A stretch of DNA of 64,000 bases from J054 sp965221985 (GTDB lineage Bacteria > Pseudomonadota > Gammaproteobacteria > Steroidobacterales > GCA-2729495), in assembly GCA_965221985.1 (NCBI GenBank), contig OZ244928.1:2356001-2420000 (forward strand). The letters run 5' to 3'. The translations under genes and the position numbers were made by a program. The notes below the pieces were generated by a model, which did no database searches, was not told the origin of the DNA, and saw only the letters and a list, made by a program, of their open reading frames with translations. Of this stretch, positions 17,556 through 26,986 are shown in pieces. Each line of letters begins with the position of its first letter. Position 1 is the stretch's first letter.

Positions 17556-18266
17556 GTGGAAACATTGATTGCAATGCAGGGCAGTTGGGTTCACCAAGTC
17601 ATGGTCATTATCCATGTCTTGTTGTTTGTTTATTGGCTAGGCGGTGATCTCGGCGTCTTCTATTCCAGTAACTTTGTGGTCCGTCCCGACCTTTCGCCCG
17701 AAACCCGCGCCATTTCCGCGAAGATCATGCTAGACCTCGACCAAATTCCCCGGATCTGCATGAGTTTGATGCTGACGGTGGGCGGTATCCTCACCGAGTT
17801 CATCGGTGTGCCACATCCGTGGTACCAGAAGATTGGCATTGTCTTGCTAGGCCCCGTCTGGTTTTTTTGCGTGATGTATTTGCATTTTCGTCATGGCGGC
17901 AAAGCCTACCCGTTAATCGCGAAGTTCGACATGTTTATCCGTTGGGCAGTTGTGCTGGGCATCCCGATTTCTGTTTGGCTGCATTGGGATAGCAACAACC
18001 TGGGCGATTACCCCTGGGTTGCCGGGAAATTGCTAATTTTCTCTTTCTTGGTTTTCTGCGGAATTATGGTTCGAGGGAAGATCGGCCCCTTCTTCTCGAC
18101 ACTGATGAAATGCAAGGCTGGGGAAATGCCCACGGCCGAGGAAAATGAGGCTCAGCGGCTCAGCCTCGCCCGGGTGCGGGTATGGGTTTTCATGATTTGG
18201 GCTGGGGTGTTTCTGGAAGGCTTTATCGGTATTTGGAATCGTAGCGGGATCGTGTATGGCGGTTAA
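17556..18266 (+). CDS. Integral membrane protein of unknown function
   Basis: The 236-residue protein is hydrophobic throughout, with about six likely transmembrane segments (near residues 12-32, 64-84, 92-113, 125-145, 152-173 and 205-226) and a short charged loop before the last (GEMPTAEENEAQRLSLARVR). His residues lie at the ends of helices (WVHQVMVIIHVLL, YLHFRHGG), which could bind haem or metal, but no known motif is complete. The GTG at 17556 is fixed by AGGGGGAGG ending five bases upstream. I do not recognise the family with confidence; a CopD- or DUF2269-like relation is possible. It follows galU after 104 bases and is probably a separate unit. Confidence 0.75.
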   Translation: METLIAMQGSWVHQVMVIIHVLLFVYWLGGDLGVFYSSNFVVRPDLSPETRAISAKIMLDLDQIPRICMSLMLTVGGILTEFIGVPHPWYQKIGIVLLGPVWFFCVMYLHFRHGGKAYPLIAKFDMFIRWAVVLGIPISVWLHWDSNNLGDYPWVAGKLLIFSFLVFCGIMVRGKIGPFFSTLMKCKAGEMPTAEENEAQRLSLARVRVWVFMIWAGVFLEGFIGIWNRSGIVYGG

Positions 18267-18539
18267 TCGATGCGGGGCGATCCGCCACGGCGGACGGTGC
18301 CGGTCGGCGGTGAGGCGCTTCCAAAAGGGTGGTTTCGTTGCTGCATCGCCGCATATAGCATGTTGAGGTGGGCCGATCCAGTGCCGCAGACCTAGGGAAT
18401 TCAAAGGGTTTCGGGCAATTTCTGAGGGTTAGATGTGGTAGACGCCGGAAACCCTTATTTCAACTGCGATAAATTAAGTGAAATGGTATCGTGTCACCGA
18501 AAAGTGCTCATCATGGCCCGGCTTAAGAGGGGAGAAGTT

Positions 18540-20858
18540 ATGACCTGCATGACAGCTTTGACTAGCAGAGTGAGGGGCTCGACGGACAAGCTTATGGCGT
18601 TCGTTGCCAAGATTGCTATTTTCAGCGTTGGTTTCATCGGCACAGTGATGTTTTCACTGCCTGTTCAGGCGCAAGGGGCCGACGGCTCGCGCCGGGTGCT
18701 CGATGAGATCGTTGTGGTCGCGCAGAAGAAGGGTCGGGCGGAAAATCTGCAAGAAGTCCCGGCGGCAATCAGCGCATTTGATGGTGAGCGGCTTGATACG
18801 CGGTTTGTACAGAAACTCGACGATTTGAGTTACACCATGCCCAATGTCCAGCTGGAAGCAGTGGGTACATTTCCTGGCGTACAGAACTTTTCGATTCGAG
18901 GCCAGGGTATCAACAGTTCGATACCTTCCGTCGATCCGACGGTTGGCCTGTTTGTCGATGGCGTCTATATGGGGACGACCTTTGGCACGGTGATTGACTC
19001 ATGGGATCTTGAGAGCATTGAAGTTTTGCGTGGTCCTCAAGGGCTGCTTTTCGGTCGAAACGTGACCGGTGGCGCGGTGACCGTGCGTACCGCGCGGCCC
19101 GACCCCCAGGGTGAATTGGGCTTTAAAGTTCGTGCACTGGGCACAGATGAAGGTCGTTACAACCTATCTGCCGCGATCGAAGCCCCGCTGGTACAAGATC
19201 GGCTGGCCGGCAAGTTGATGGTTTATTACGACGATGATGATGGTTACTTTGAAAACCAAAATCCCGAGTCACCTTTACCTGCCGGTACAGTGCCATTCCT
19301 CTACAACCTAAACCCAGCCACGGGTGGCGATACTGGACAAATGGAAACGAAAATTGTCCGCCCGTCCTTGGTTTGGATGCCCGTCGATTCCCTGGAATTA
19401 ACCTTGATCGCCGAGCATGGTGAGTCCGAAGGTGATGGCGCCCCGTGGGCGAGCGTTTCGGACCAGAGAACCGGCGCTCAATCGGAATTCACCACCACCT
19501 CTGATGAGGTCGGCGCCACGGAAATTGATTGGGATCAGGTCACTTTTGAGACCAATTGGGATGTTGGTGGTGGCGTGCTGACCAATATCTTGGGTTGGCG
19601 CGAAGCTGAAGTGGTGTCATTTACTGATGTTGACGGCCGATTCTTGCCGATCTTCAGCGGCGGTGGCGTTACAGAGCAGGACCAAGTGAGCAACGAGCTA
19701 CGTTGGGCAGGTAATATCTCGGACACCTGGGACACAACTGTCGGTATCTACTATCTAACTCAAGATATTTTTTATCGGGAACAACGCTGGCTGCAATTTA
19801 ATCCTGCCACGCAGTCTCCGGTTCCGCCGACGGCCATATTGATCGGCGGTGAAATGGAGTCGGAGAACTACGGTGTATTTTGGAATAACGACTTTCATAT
19901 CACCGATACCGTCAGCCTCACGGTAGGACTGCGCTACTCGGAAGAGGACAAGGACGCGGACATATTGCAAGCGGGCTGTGTTGATACCAACGGACCGAAT
20001 CCTGCGACCAATGCCTTCGAATATTCCCTTGGCGGATTCGGTATTCCTTGCCTTAGTAGTAAGCTCAGCGGCGACTATGACAATTGGACGCCGAAATTGG
20101 GCGGTAGTTGGCAGTTTGCCGAAGATGCGCAGCTCTATGCGTTTTGGACCAAGGGATTCAGGACCGGTGGATTCAACTTCCGCAATGCGCGACCCGATAT
20201 CATTCCGCCGGGCCCGACCTTGGAAGAAGAACAAGACAGTTATGAGCTGGGCGTTAAGTCGGAGCTATTCGATAATCTGCTGCGCCTAAATGTGGCGGTT
20301 TTCTACAATGAAATCGACGACATACAAAGAGAGCTAAACCTCGGTGACCCTCAGGTCGTGGTGTTACAGGGCACCATCAATGCGGGCGACGTGGAAATTA
20401 AAGGCGTTGAGATGGATTTTGAGGCATTGCCAACGGAAAATATCAGCGTCTATGGTTCCATTGGCTATCTAAACGGCGACTACAAGCGCGTTAATCCAAT
20501 GTGGGCCTCATTCTTGGGTCCGGATTTACCTCGCTTGGCCCCCTGGTCATTTAGTTTTGGCGCCAATCTGGATTTCCCACTCAGCAACAATAGTCTGATC
20601 ACAGTTACAGCGGATTGGGGTTATCGGGATCGCAATGCCTATGATGACTCGAATCTAAATTTCTTCGGGCCGCAACGTCGCTACAGCGGCAGCATCAATT
20701 GGACGTCTCCTGATTCGCATTGGAAGGTGTCGTTCTTTGGCAAGAATCTTAGCGATGAGGCTAACTGGGGCAATCTCACTTCGATTGCAGGACTCTATAC
20801 AGCGGGCCCAATGCAAAAAGGTCGAGAATACGGTTTGGAGCTTCAATACCAGTTATAG
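18540..20858 (+). CDS. TonB-dependent outer-membrane receptor
   Basis: The 772-residue protein has an N-terminal signal sequence ending near LPVQAQG, a TonB-box-like start of the mature chain (DEIVVVAQKK), a plug domain (LQEVPAAISAFDGERL, IRGQGIN, VDGVYMG, LRGPQGLLFGRNVTGGAV) and a 22-strand-type barrel ending GREYGLELQYQL with the terminal aromatic/hydrophobic pattern. GGGGAG at 18529-18534 lies 5 bases before the ATG at 18540; earlier in-frame starts from 18435 lack this. The iron-complex/outer-membrane receptor class with LQEVP wording is common in marine and soil gammaproteobacteria degrading complex organics. The ligand cannot be read from sequence, and no TonB, ExbB or regulator gene is adjacent. 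Confidence 0.92.
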   Translation: MTCMTALTSRVRGSTDKLMAFVAKIAIFSVGFIGTVMFSLPVQAQGADGSRRVLDEIVVVAQKKGRAENLQEVPAAISAFDGERLDTRFVQKLDDLSYTMPNVQLEAVGTFPGVQNFSIRGQGINSSIPSVDPTVGLFVDGVYMGTTFGTVIDSWDLESIEVLRGPQGLLFGRNVTGGAVTVRTARPDPQGELGFKVRALGTDEGRYNLSAAIEAPLVQDRLAGKLMVYYDDDDGYFENQNPESPLPAGTVPFLYNLNPATGGDTGQMETKIVRPSLVWMPVDSLELTLIAEHGESEGDGAPWASVSDQRTGAQSEFTTTSDEVGATEIDWDQVTFETNWDVGGGVLTNILGWREAEVVSFTDVDGRFLPIFSGGGVTEQDQVSNELRWAGNISDTWDTTVGIYYLTQDIFYREQRWLQFNPATQSPVPPTAILIGGEMESENYGVFWNNDFHITDTVSLTVGLRYSEEDKDADILQAGCVDTNGPNPATNAFEYSLGGFGIPCLSSKLSGDYDNWTPKLGGSWQFAEDAQLYAFWTKGFRTGGFNFRNARPDIIPPGPTLEEEQDSYELGVKSELFDNLLRLNVAVFYNEIDDIQRELNLGDPQVVVLQGTINAGDVEIKGVEMDFEALPTENISVYGSIGYLNGDYKRVNPMWASFLGPDLPRLAPWSFSFGANLDFPLSNNSLITVTADWGYRDRNAYDDSNLNFFGPQRRYSGSINWTSPDSHWKVSFFGKNLSDEANWGNLTSIAGLYTAGPMQKGREYGLELQYQL

Positions 20859-21161
20859 CTTGGTTTTCGGAATCGCTTACGGCGGTTGACAGCTTTCCGG
20901 AGGGCTGAACCAGTCTTAGCGCTGCTCATAGTTATCTAGCAGCGGTTTAGATCAGTTCGACCCCTGGGTCTGCGCGCTTGGTCTCACGGAATGTGCTTAG
21001 CTTCTATTAACTCCGGTGAGTTGTTGAGGGGCGAGTTTATTTTGCGGCTGGCGGCTCATGCTTCCATCCGACTGGCTGTCTGCGGGGTCGAACCGGTTTT
21101 GATGGCTAATAGACGTTAGCGGCCGAGCATTGAAATCGCTTTGACCCGTCGCCGTGCAATT
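20859..21161 (+). other. Gene-free stretch between two convergent genes
   Basis: 303 bases between the TonB receptor and the minus-strand YkvA-like gene. I see no credible reading frame, tRNA or strong terminator hairpin here. A TTGACA-like sequence near 20886 has no matching -10 box. Confidence 0.5.
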
Positions 21162-21542
21162 TCATTCAAGCTCATTATTTGCTTGAAACCACTTCTGCAT
21201 CGTTAACCGGGCCTTCTCTTTGCAGGTATCGTCGATATAGCGAGAAATCGTGAAGACCGCAACCGCCAGAACACCCAGATCGTCGGTGTAGCCTGCTAAT
21301 GGCAAAAAGTCGGGCAAGGCATCAATGGGCAGGATGAAATAGGCCAGCGCGCCATAGATCACGGACTTCGCGCGCGCGGGAGTTTCCGGTCGCTCCGCCG
21401 CATAGTAGAGCCACAACGCTTTCTCGATCACTTCACGGCCGGCTCGCAGTGCTTGCTGGGTGAGCTTTTGCCAAAACCGCGGTTCGGAATAAGCGCTCTG
21501 GTTAGAGCCGCTAGCGGTGGGTAGGTTTTCGTCACTGGGCAT
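21162..21542 (-). CDS. YkvA-family (DUF1232) membrane protein
   Basis: A 126-residue protein with the DUF1232 core: ARAKSVIYGALAYFILPIDALPDFLPLAGYTDDLGVLAVAVFTI. The FILPIDALPDFLPLAGYTDD block is the family signature. It forms one or two membrane-associated helices. The N-terminal 45 residues are polar and the C-terminus is charged. Function of the family is unknown. It stands alone, convergent with the TonB receptor gene and divergent from ilvA. Confidence 0.88.
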   Translation of the reverse strand: MPSDENLPTASGSNQSAYSEPRFWQKLTQQALRAGREVIEKALWLYYAAERPETPARAKSVIYGALAYFILPIDALPDFLPLAGYTDDLGVLAVAVFTISRYIDDTCKEKARLTMQKWFQANNELE

Positions 21543-21697
21543 GCTTATCAGGGTCTATTAGCGCTTGCTTGGCTCATCAGACACTCAATAACCGTAACGG
21601 TTCCAGGGATGTATGTGAAGTGCCATCGCGTTGCTAGCTTACGGTAGGCCTGGCTTTCTGCGAACATACGGTTCGGCCAGATTATCGTTGTGAAACT

Positions 21698-23218
21698 GTG
21701 ATTTCAGACTATCTCTATCGAATCCTCAAGGCGCGCGTGTATGACGTCGCCATCGAAACGCCCTTGGAACTAGCGCAGCGCTTGTCGAAACGCGTGAACA
21801 ACACGGTGCTCTTCAAACGTGAAGACTTGCAGTCCGTATTCTCATTTAAGCTGCGTGGCGCCTATAACAAGCTGGTGCGCATTCCACCCGCCGAGCTTCA
21901 GCGCGGTGTGGTTTGCAGTTCAGCCGGGAATCACGCCCAAGGTGTGGCACTGGCGGCCCGGGAATTGGGTGTGCGGGCCGTCATCGTGATGCCACGCTCC
22001 ACGCCGACGATCAAGGTGAATGCGGTGGAATCCTTGGGCGGCGAGGTGCTGCTGCACGGTGCGACCTACGACGACGCGCAGCCGAAAGCGCTCGAGATTG
22101 CCCAGGAACAGGGACTGAGCTTTATTCACCCCTTTGATGACCCGGAGGTCATTGCCGGGCAAGGCACCATTGGAATGGAGATCTACCGGCAACACACAGG
22201 TACGGTGAACGCTATCTTCGTCCCTGTGGGCGGCGGCGGCCTCATCGCTGGAATCGCGCTTTATTTCAAGGCGCTCAGTCCCGAAACGCGCATCATCGGC
22301 GTTGAGCCTGAAGATTCCGCCAGCATGACTGCGGCCCTTGACGCAGGTGGTCCGGTAACGCTCAGCGATGTGGGTATATTCGCGGACGGCGTCGCGGTAC
22401 GCCGCGTGGGCGATGAAACCTTTGGGATCTGCCGGGAGCTTGTAGACGAGATTATTGTTGTGGACAACGATGAAATATGCGCGGCGGTAAAAGACATATT
22501 CGAAGACACGCGCGCCATTGTTGAGCCAGCAGGGGCCTTGTCCGTTGCCGGATTGAATCGCTATGTCGCTGATAGGCAAGTCAATGGACAGACGCTGGTC
22601 ACAGTCAATTGTGGCGCCAATGTGAACTTCGACAAACTACGCTACATCGCGGAACGAGCAGCTATCGGTGAACAGCGTGAGGCTTTGTTCGCGGTGGAGA
22701 TTCCCGAGCGGCCTGGTAGCTTCGTTGAATTCTGTCAATCCATTGGGGAGCGCAACCTGACCGAGTTTAATTATCGAATTAAGGACAAAGCAGCCGCGCG
22801 CATTTTCGTCGGCGTCGAACTCCGCCATGGCAATGCCGAGCGGGATGAGATTATCAACCAGCTCGAGGCCGACGGCTATCCGGTCATTGATCTTAGCGAT
22901 AACGAATTGGCTAAGCTGCATGTTCGGCACATGGTGGGAGGTCGATCGGGCACTATTGAGAATGAGTGCATTTATCGCTTCGAATTTCCCGAACGTCCGG
23001 GTGCGCTATTGGCCTTTCTCAAAGCCATTGGTCATCGGTGGAATATTAGTCTGTTTCACTATCGCAACCACGGTTCCGACTACGGTCGGGTCTTGACAGG
23101 CGTGCAAGTGCCGGCCGACGACCGGAGCCGGTTTAAGGCTCACTTGGATGAACTCGGCTACCCTTATCGCGATGAAACCAACAATGCAGCCTACCAAATG
23201 TTCTTGGCGGGACAGTAG
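21698..23218 (+). CDS. ilvA: Threonine ammonia-lyase (biosynthetic)
   Basis: This 506-residue PLP enzyme converts threonine to 2-oxobutyrate, the first step towards isoleucine. The PLP-lysine region is FKREDLQSVFSFKLRGAYN; CSSAGNHAQGVAL, PVGGGGLIAGIA and VNCGANVNFDKLRY complete the catalytic domain. The C-terminal third holds two ACT-like regulatory domains (EIPERPGSFVEFCQ and EFPERPGALLAFLKAIG), the arrangement of isoleucine-inhibited IlvA. Length equals the long form (about 505-514). The start is GTG at 21698; no earlier in-frame start is open. ilvD lies 28 kb away at 51310, so the pathway is scattered. Confidence 0.96.
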   Translation: MISDYLYRILKARVYDVAIETPLELAQRLSKRVNNTVLFKREDLQSVFSFKLRGAYNKLVRIPPAELQRGVVCSSAGNHAQGVALAARELGVRAVIVMPRSTPTIKVNAVESLGGEVLLHGATYDDAQPKALEIAQEQGLSFIHPFDDPEVIAGQGTIGMEIYRQHTGTVNAIFVPVGGGGLIAGIALYFKALSPETRIIGVEPEDSASMTAALDAGGPVTLSDVGIFADGVAVRRVGDETFGICRELVDEIIVVDNDEICAAVKDIFEDTRAIVEPAGALSVAGLNRYVADRQVNGQTLVTVNCGANVNFDKLRYIAERAAIGEQREALFAVEIPERPGSFVEFCQSIGERNLTEFNYRIKDKAAARIFVGVELRHGNAERDEIINQLEADGYPVIDLSDNELAKLHVRHMVGGRSGTIENECIYRFEFPERPGALLAFLKAIGHRWNISLFHYRNHGSDYGRVLTGVQVPADDRSRFKAHLDELGYPYRDETNNAAYQMFLAGQ

Positions 23219-23232
23219 CTACCGGCGCGGCG

Positions 23233-25470
23233 GTGGGTGCCGAAAATGTGGAGCGGTGGCTAGAGATGCCTGACAGAATACGTGCGCGTCTTGGAGGATT
23301 GCCTGAGGCCTGGCGATTGGATTTGCTTTGGTTCCTCCTGCTGTTGGGCTTGCTGCCTGCGCTGCGTGCGGATTTGTTATTTCCGCATAACTGGGTTACC
23401 AGTCTTAGTAGTGGTTACGCGTTACCACCCATCGATAATATTTTCGGTCTTGCCGCGCTGCTATTGGCAGGCCTTGCATGGCTGCTTACCGGTATCTCGC
23501 ATTTTCGGTTTCGCTATCTCCTTGTGCTGCCATGGCTGGCCATGTTCTTGGCCGGTGGCGCATTGGGTCATGTTTTAGGGGGTCTTAGCAATGTTTACAT
23601 CGGCTTAGCGTTTGCCGCCTATAGCTATTTCATCGTTCTGGGCCGCGTAATCTCCCTGCCGTTTTTCGCGTTTGTGGCCCTGCTGGTGCTGTGGCAGCGC
23701 TTCGATGGGCTTTTAGCCTGGCCCCAAATTTTCGTTTTTGTGTTCGGGTCCCTGGTCATGAGTTTCGCCGTTGAAGCGATTCGTCAAAATCTGCCGCTGG
23801 CGCGGCAGCTTGGACGTGCCAGTACCTTGGCTTTGCTCGGACGCACGCTTGCTTTGTGGTGGCCGACTTTGATATTGATTGCTGCCGGACTATGGGCAAG
23901 CGATCGCTTGACCAGCGGTACAGAGCAAATGATCTACGCTCGTGGATTTGTGGATCGATACTGCACTCTAAACCCTGATGATCCCGGTGCATCACTTGTT
24001 TGTCCGGGAGATTCCTATTATCTCAGTGCTAAAGACATTAGGTATTTGCCCCCACCGGAAACCGCGGGGAAGGCTGGCGGAAGTGCCGGGAAGGGTGTCG
24101 CTAGTGCGAAGCAATGCTGGATGGCGATCTTGCCGTATGAAGAACAGCTTGAACCCATGCCGGCGCCCGCGTCTTTTACCTGCCCGCCAGACTATGAAAG
24201 CGCAAAGGGATGGGAGTTATCACCCCTGTCACTCTTTCACAGTCTTGATCTAACGGTTGCCCGCGGCTATGACATTGCCGAAGCTCGCCTTGACCGTTTG
24301 GTGGGTGCAGTATCCGATCAATCGAAAATTTTCCCGGCCAGGGCAGAAGCCATGGCCGCTGACTTTTACGAAGTCGTGCCTGACTCTACCGGCATGAAGA
24401 CCAGGGTTTGTAATTTCGGCGACCTGAAGTGCGGCATCGTGAATTTGGTGGTGGATGGACTCAACACGGCTTTCCTAAACGCTCGCAATGAAGCTGAAGA
24501 AAAGTTTATTGAGAAGATGGGTGAAACCGCGCAGGGCAGCGGGGAGACGGTGCAAGAGTTTGCGGTCAATTCGGCGGGACCCATGAAACAGGAACTCCGC
24601 CTATTTGAACGCCGAACGCGCAAGGCTCTTGATCGGGTCCGGTCGGCTGCCAATTTGCTGCAGCAAGTCCTGCTGTTATGGCTGGTCGTAGTTGCGATAA
24701 AGAGTTTCTTGTACGTGTTCGCTCGCGTCATATTTGATCAATCGACGGACATCGATGTCGAAGTCTTTGAGCTGGAGAATCCGCCGGCGCAAGGAAAAGT
24801 CTCTTCATTGCAGGAAGTTAATATCGGCGGCGACTATCCCTACGATATCTACTATAAGGCTAACTATCAGCCCCTGGGGCCCGCACCGAAGTTTAGTATC
24901 CCTCAGTGGCGCGCTTCGCTGTTATCTAGATTGCGGTTTGGTGCTTGGAACATGAGCCGGGTAGACATGCCCTGTATCGATGAACGAGGTGTGACCTTCA
25001 ATTCAATAGAAGCAGAGCATTTAATTGATTGGGAAATGCAATCTGGAGAGGAGGTTGTTTTCAGTTACCGCAACTTTGTGGCCATGAACGAAAACGTAGA
25101 GTTGCGTACGGTCATCAGTTTGCGTGTGGCTAGTCTACTGTTGGGGCGCGTCATATTTCATACAGCTCGCTGTACCGAAGGGTCAGGACGACTGATATTG
25201 AGGACTCGGGGAAAACCCGCCACAGCCGCGCAGGTTCGTCAAAGCATTCCGGCGGCCCGACTCGTAGCCTGGAACCGCTACGCCAATTTCTCCGTGGACA
25301 GCCATCTAACTTGCGCCGACATTTTTCTCAATGGTTTTAATCTGCGGCGCAGTGGTGGAGAAGACGAGACCCTGCCCCAGGGTATTTTGATTGTCGAAGC
25401 AGATGCGCGCGATGGAGGGATCCTGGTCGGCACCATGCGCTTTGCTAAGAATTTTTTACTGCCGGTCTGA
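23233..25470 (+). CDS. Large multi-pass membrane protein of unknown function
   Basis: The 745-residue protein has an N-terminal block of about seven transmembrane segments (residues 29-222), an extracytoplasmic region of about 260 residues with several cysteines (including RYCTLNP, LVCPGD, KQCWM, FTCPPD, RVCNFGDLKCG), one more membrane segment (about 485-510, LLQQVLLLWLVVVAIKSFLYVFA) and a C-terminal soluble domain of about 230 residues. The last domain has alternating beta-rich text (EEVVFSYRNFVAMNENVEL, GSGRLILRTRG, RLVAWNRYANFSVDSHL) that recalls the AIM24/TIGR00266 fold, but I cannot confirm this. The start is uncertain: GTG 23233 or ATG 23266; neither has a strong Shine-Dalgarno. It follows ilvA by 14 bases and ends in the bidirectional terminator at 25560-25590. 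No function is assigned. Confidence 0.8.
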   Translation: MGAENVERWLEMPDRIRARLGGLPEAWRLDLLWFLLLLGLLPALRADLLFPHNWVTSLSSGYALPPIDNIFGLAALLLAGLAWLLTGISHFRFRYLLVLPWLAMFLAGGALGHVLGGLSNVYIGLAFAAYSYFIVLGRVISLPFFAFVALLVLWQRFDGLLAWPQIFVFVFGSLVMSFAVEAIRQNLPLARQLGRASTLALLGRTLALWWPTLILIAAGLWASDRLTSGTEQMIYARGFVDRYCTLNPDDPGASLVCPGDSYYLSAKDIRYLPPPETAGKAGGSAGKGVASAKQCWMAILPYEEQLEPMPAPASFTCPPDYESAKGWELSPLSLFHSLDLTVARGYDIAEARLDRLVGAVSDQSKIFPARAEAMAADFYEVVPDSTGMKTRVCNFGDLKCGIVNLVVDGLNTAFLNARNEAEEKFIEKMGETAQGSGETVQEFAVNSAGPMKQELRLFERRTRKALDRVRSAANLLQQVLLLWLVVVAIKSFLYVFARVIFDQSTDIDVEVFELENPPAQGKVSSLQEVNIGGDYPYDIYYKANYQPLGPAPKFSIPQWRASLLSRLRFGAWNMSRVDMPCIDERGVTFNSIEAEHLIDWEMQSGEEVVFSYRNFVAMNENVELRTVISLRVASLLLGRVIFHTARCTEGSGRLILRTRGKPATAAQVRQSIPAARLVAWNRYANFSVDSHLTCADIFLNGFNLRRSGGEDETLPQGILIVEADARDGGILVGTMRFAKNFLLPV

Positions 25471-25559
25471 GTTTCTACGGCCCTACAAGGATGAACCAGG
25501 CATTCGCCTGCATCTGTGTCACAGGCGCGCAAGCCGGGCTCAATGATTTTGGGGTGATA

Positions 25560-25590
25560 AGAAAAGAGGTCCGTAGCGGACCTCTTTTCT
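25560..25590. terminator. Bidirectional intrinsic terminator
   Basis: A perfect 14-base inverted repeat (AGAAAAGAGGTCCG at 25560-25573, CGGACCTCTTTTCT at 25577-25590) with a 3-base loop. Each strand ends in a T-rich tract, so it can stop both the membrane-protein gene on the plus strand and tRNA-Asn on the minus strand. Confidence 0.88.
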
Positions 25591-25595
25591 GGATT

Positions 25596-25671
25596 TGGCT
25601 CCCCGGCCCGGACTCGAACCAGGGACCAATTGATTAACAGTCAACCGCTCTACCAACTGAGCTACCGGGGA
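25596..25671 (-). tRNA. tRNA-Asn (GTT)
   Basis: Read on the minus strand, the 76-base cloverleaf has acceptor TCCCCGG pairing with CCGGGGA, the D-arm GCTCAGTTGGTAGAGC, anticodon loop CTGTTAA giving GTT, the T-loop GGTTCGAGTCC and an encoded CCA end. It sits just upstream of the bidirectional terminator. Confidence 0.96.
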
Positions 25672-25769
25672 AGCGCTTTCGCATTTTGAGCGGCAGGATT
25701 CTCAGGGATCGATTCTGGCAAGTCAAGGAATCACGCGGCTTCAGGGTGCCAGGGTCGAAGACGCCGACC

Positions 25770-26951
25770 CTAGGCCAGCGCTGTGCGCATACGGTCTATG
25801 GCATCCTTCAGGGTATCGAGCCCACAAGCAAAGGACAGGCGAATATACCCCGCCGCGCCAAAGGCACTACCGGGCACCAGGGCCACGCCTGCTTCGTTCA
25901 GCAACAGCTCCGATAGGGCCGTGTCGTCGGCCACCTGTTTCGCCTTGATCACTCCACTGACGTCGGGAAAGGCATAAAAGGTTCCCGCGCCCGGTAAGCA
26001 GCTGATGCCGGGAATGTCGTTCAATGCGGCGACTAGATAATCGTGACGTTCCTTGAAGGCCACAAGCATATTGCTGATGCAGCTTTGATCGCCATTGAGG
26101 GCCGCCAGGCTCGCAGCTTGGGAAATACTGCAAGGATTCGAGGTACTTTGCCCTTGCACCTTCTTCATGGCGGCGATGATGTGCTTTGGTCCGCCGGCAT
26201 AGCCAATGCGCCAGCCCGTCATGGCGTAACACTTCGACACACCGTTAATGGTGACGATTCGATCCAGCAGCTCAGGACAGGCCTGCCCGAGACTAACAAA
26301 AGCTTCATCCGCCCAATAAATGTGCTCGTACATATCGTCTGTGGCGATGGCGATATGCGGGTGACGCAGCAACACTTCACCCAGTGCGGCCAATTCGGCG
26401 CGCGTGTATGCCGCTCCAGTGGGATTGGACGGGCTGTTCAAGAACATTAGGCGGGTCTTATCGGTAATCGCGGCTTCGAGCGCCCGCGGCGTGATCTTGA
26501 AGCCATCGCGGATGTTGGCCGGAATGATCACCGGTTCAGCTTCGGCCAGTTTGATCATGTCCGGATAGGAGACCCAATAGGGCGCCGGCACAATGGCTTC
26601 GTCACCGGCATTGAGCAGAGCGACGCAGACGTTGTAGCAAGTTTGCTTGGCACCCGATGACACCAGGATTTGATCCCGCGGGTAGTCCAGCTGGTTATCC
26701 CGCTTGAACTTTGCGCTGACGGCATCCCGCAGTTCCACGGTACCGTCCACGGCGGTGTATTTCGTCTGCCCCTGCCGAATGGCCTCGATGGCGGCCGCTT
26801 TGATGTGCTCGGGGGTATCGAAATCGGGCTCGCCCGCGCCCAGGCCGATGATGTCTCGGCCCTGGGCGCGGAGTTCTGCGGCCAGGGCCGTCACGGCCAT
26901 GGTGGGGGAAGGTTTCACTCGCTGAACGCGATGCGATATTGCTAGACTCAA
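25770..26951 (-). CDS. aspC: Class I PLP aminotransferase (aspartate/aromatic type, AAT I-gamma)
   Basis: The 393-residue aminotransferase has LGAGEPDFDTPEHIK, YTAVDGTVELRDAV, FLNSPSNPTGAAY, the ATDDMYEHIYW aspartate region and the PLP lysine in NGVSKCYAMTGWRIGYAGG. This is the I-gamma branch (Thermus and Rhizobium-like AspC, often called AatA), which transaminates aspartate and sometimes prephenate. The start is TTG at 26951 with AAGGA about 7 bases upstream on the minus strand; the next ATG (codon 18) would remove the conserved HRVQRVKPSPT segment. Only 35 bases separate it from the divergent uvrB start. Confidence 0.92.
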   Translation of the reverse strand: MSLAISHRVQRVKPSPTMAVTALAAELRAQGRDIIGLGAGEPDFDTPEHIKAAAIEAIRQGQTKYTAVDGTVELRDAVSAKFKRDNQLDYPRDQILVSSGAKQTCYNVCVALLNAGDEAIVPAPYWVSYPDMIKLAEAEPVIIPANIRDGFKITPRALEAAITDKTRLMFLNSPSNPTGAAYTRAELAALGEVLLRHPHIAIATDDMYEHIYWADEAFVSLGQACPELLDRIVTINGVSKCYAMTGWRIGYAGGPKHIIAAMKKVQGQSTSNPCSISQAASLAALNGDQSCISNMLVAFKERHDYLVAALNDIPGISCLPGAGTFYAFPDVSGVIKAKQVADDTALSELLLNEAGVALVPGSAFGAAGYIRLSFACGLDTLKDAIDRMRTALA

Positions 26952-26986
26952 GAGTTTTCCTTATCGAGGTACTGCGACGGTAACGG

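Noticed and set aside
18435..18539. Upstream extension of the first TonB receptor frame
   Set aside because: The added 35 residues lack signal-peptide character, and a good Shine-Dalgarno sits before ATG 18540.
20886..20960. TTGACA-containing sequence as a promoter after the first TonB receptor
   Set aside because: No matching -10 box and no gene in the plus direction until ilvA, 800 bases away.
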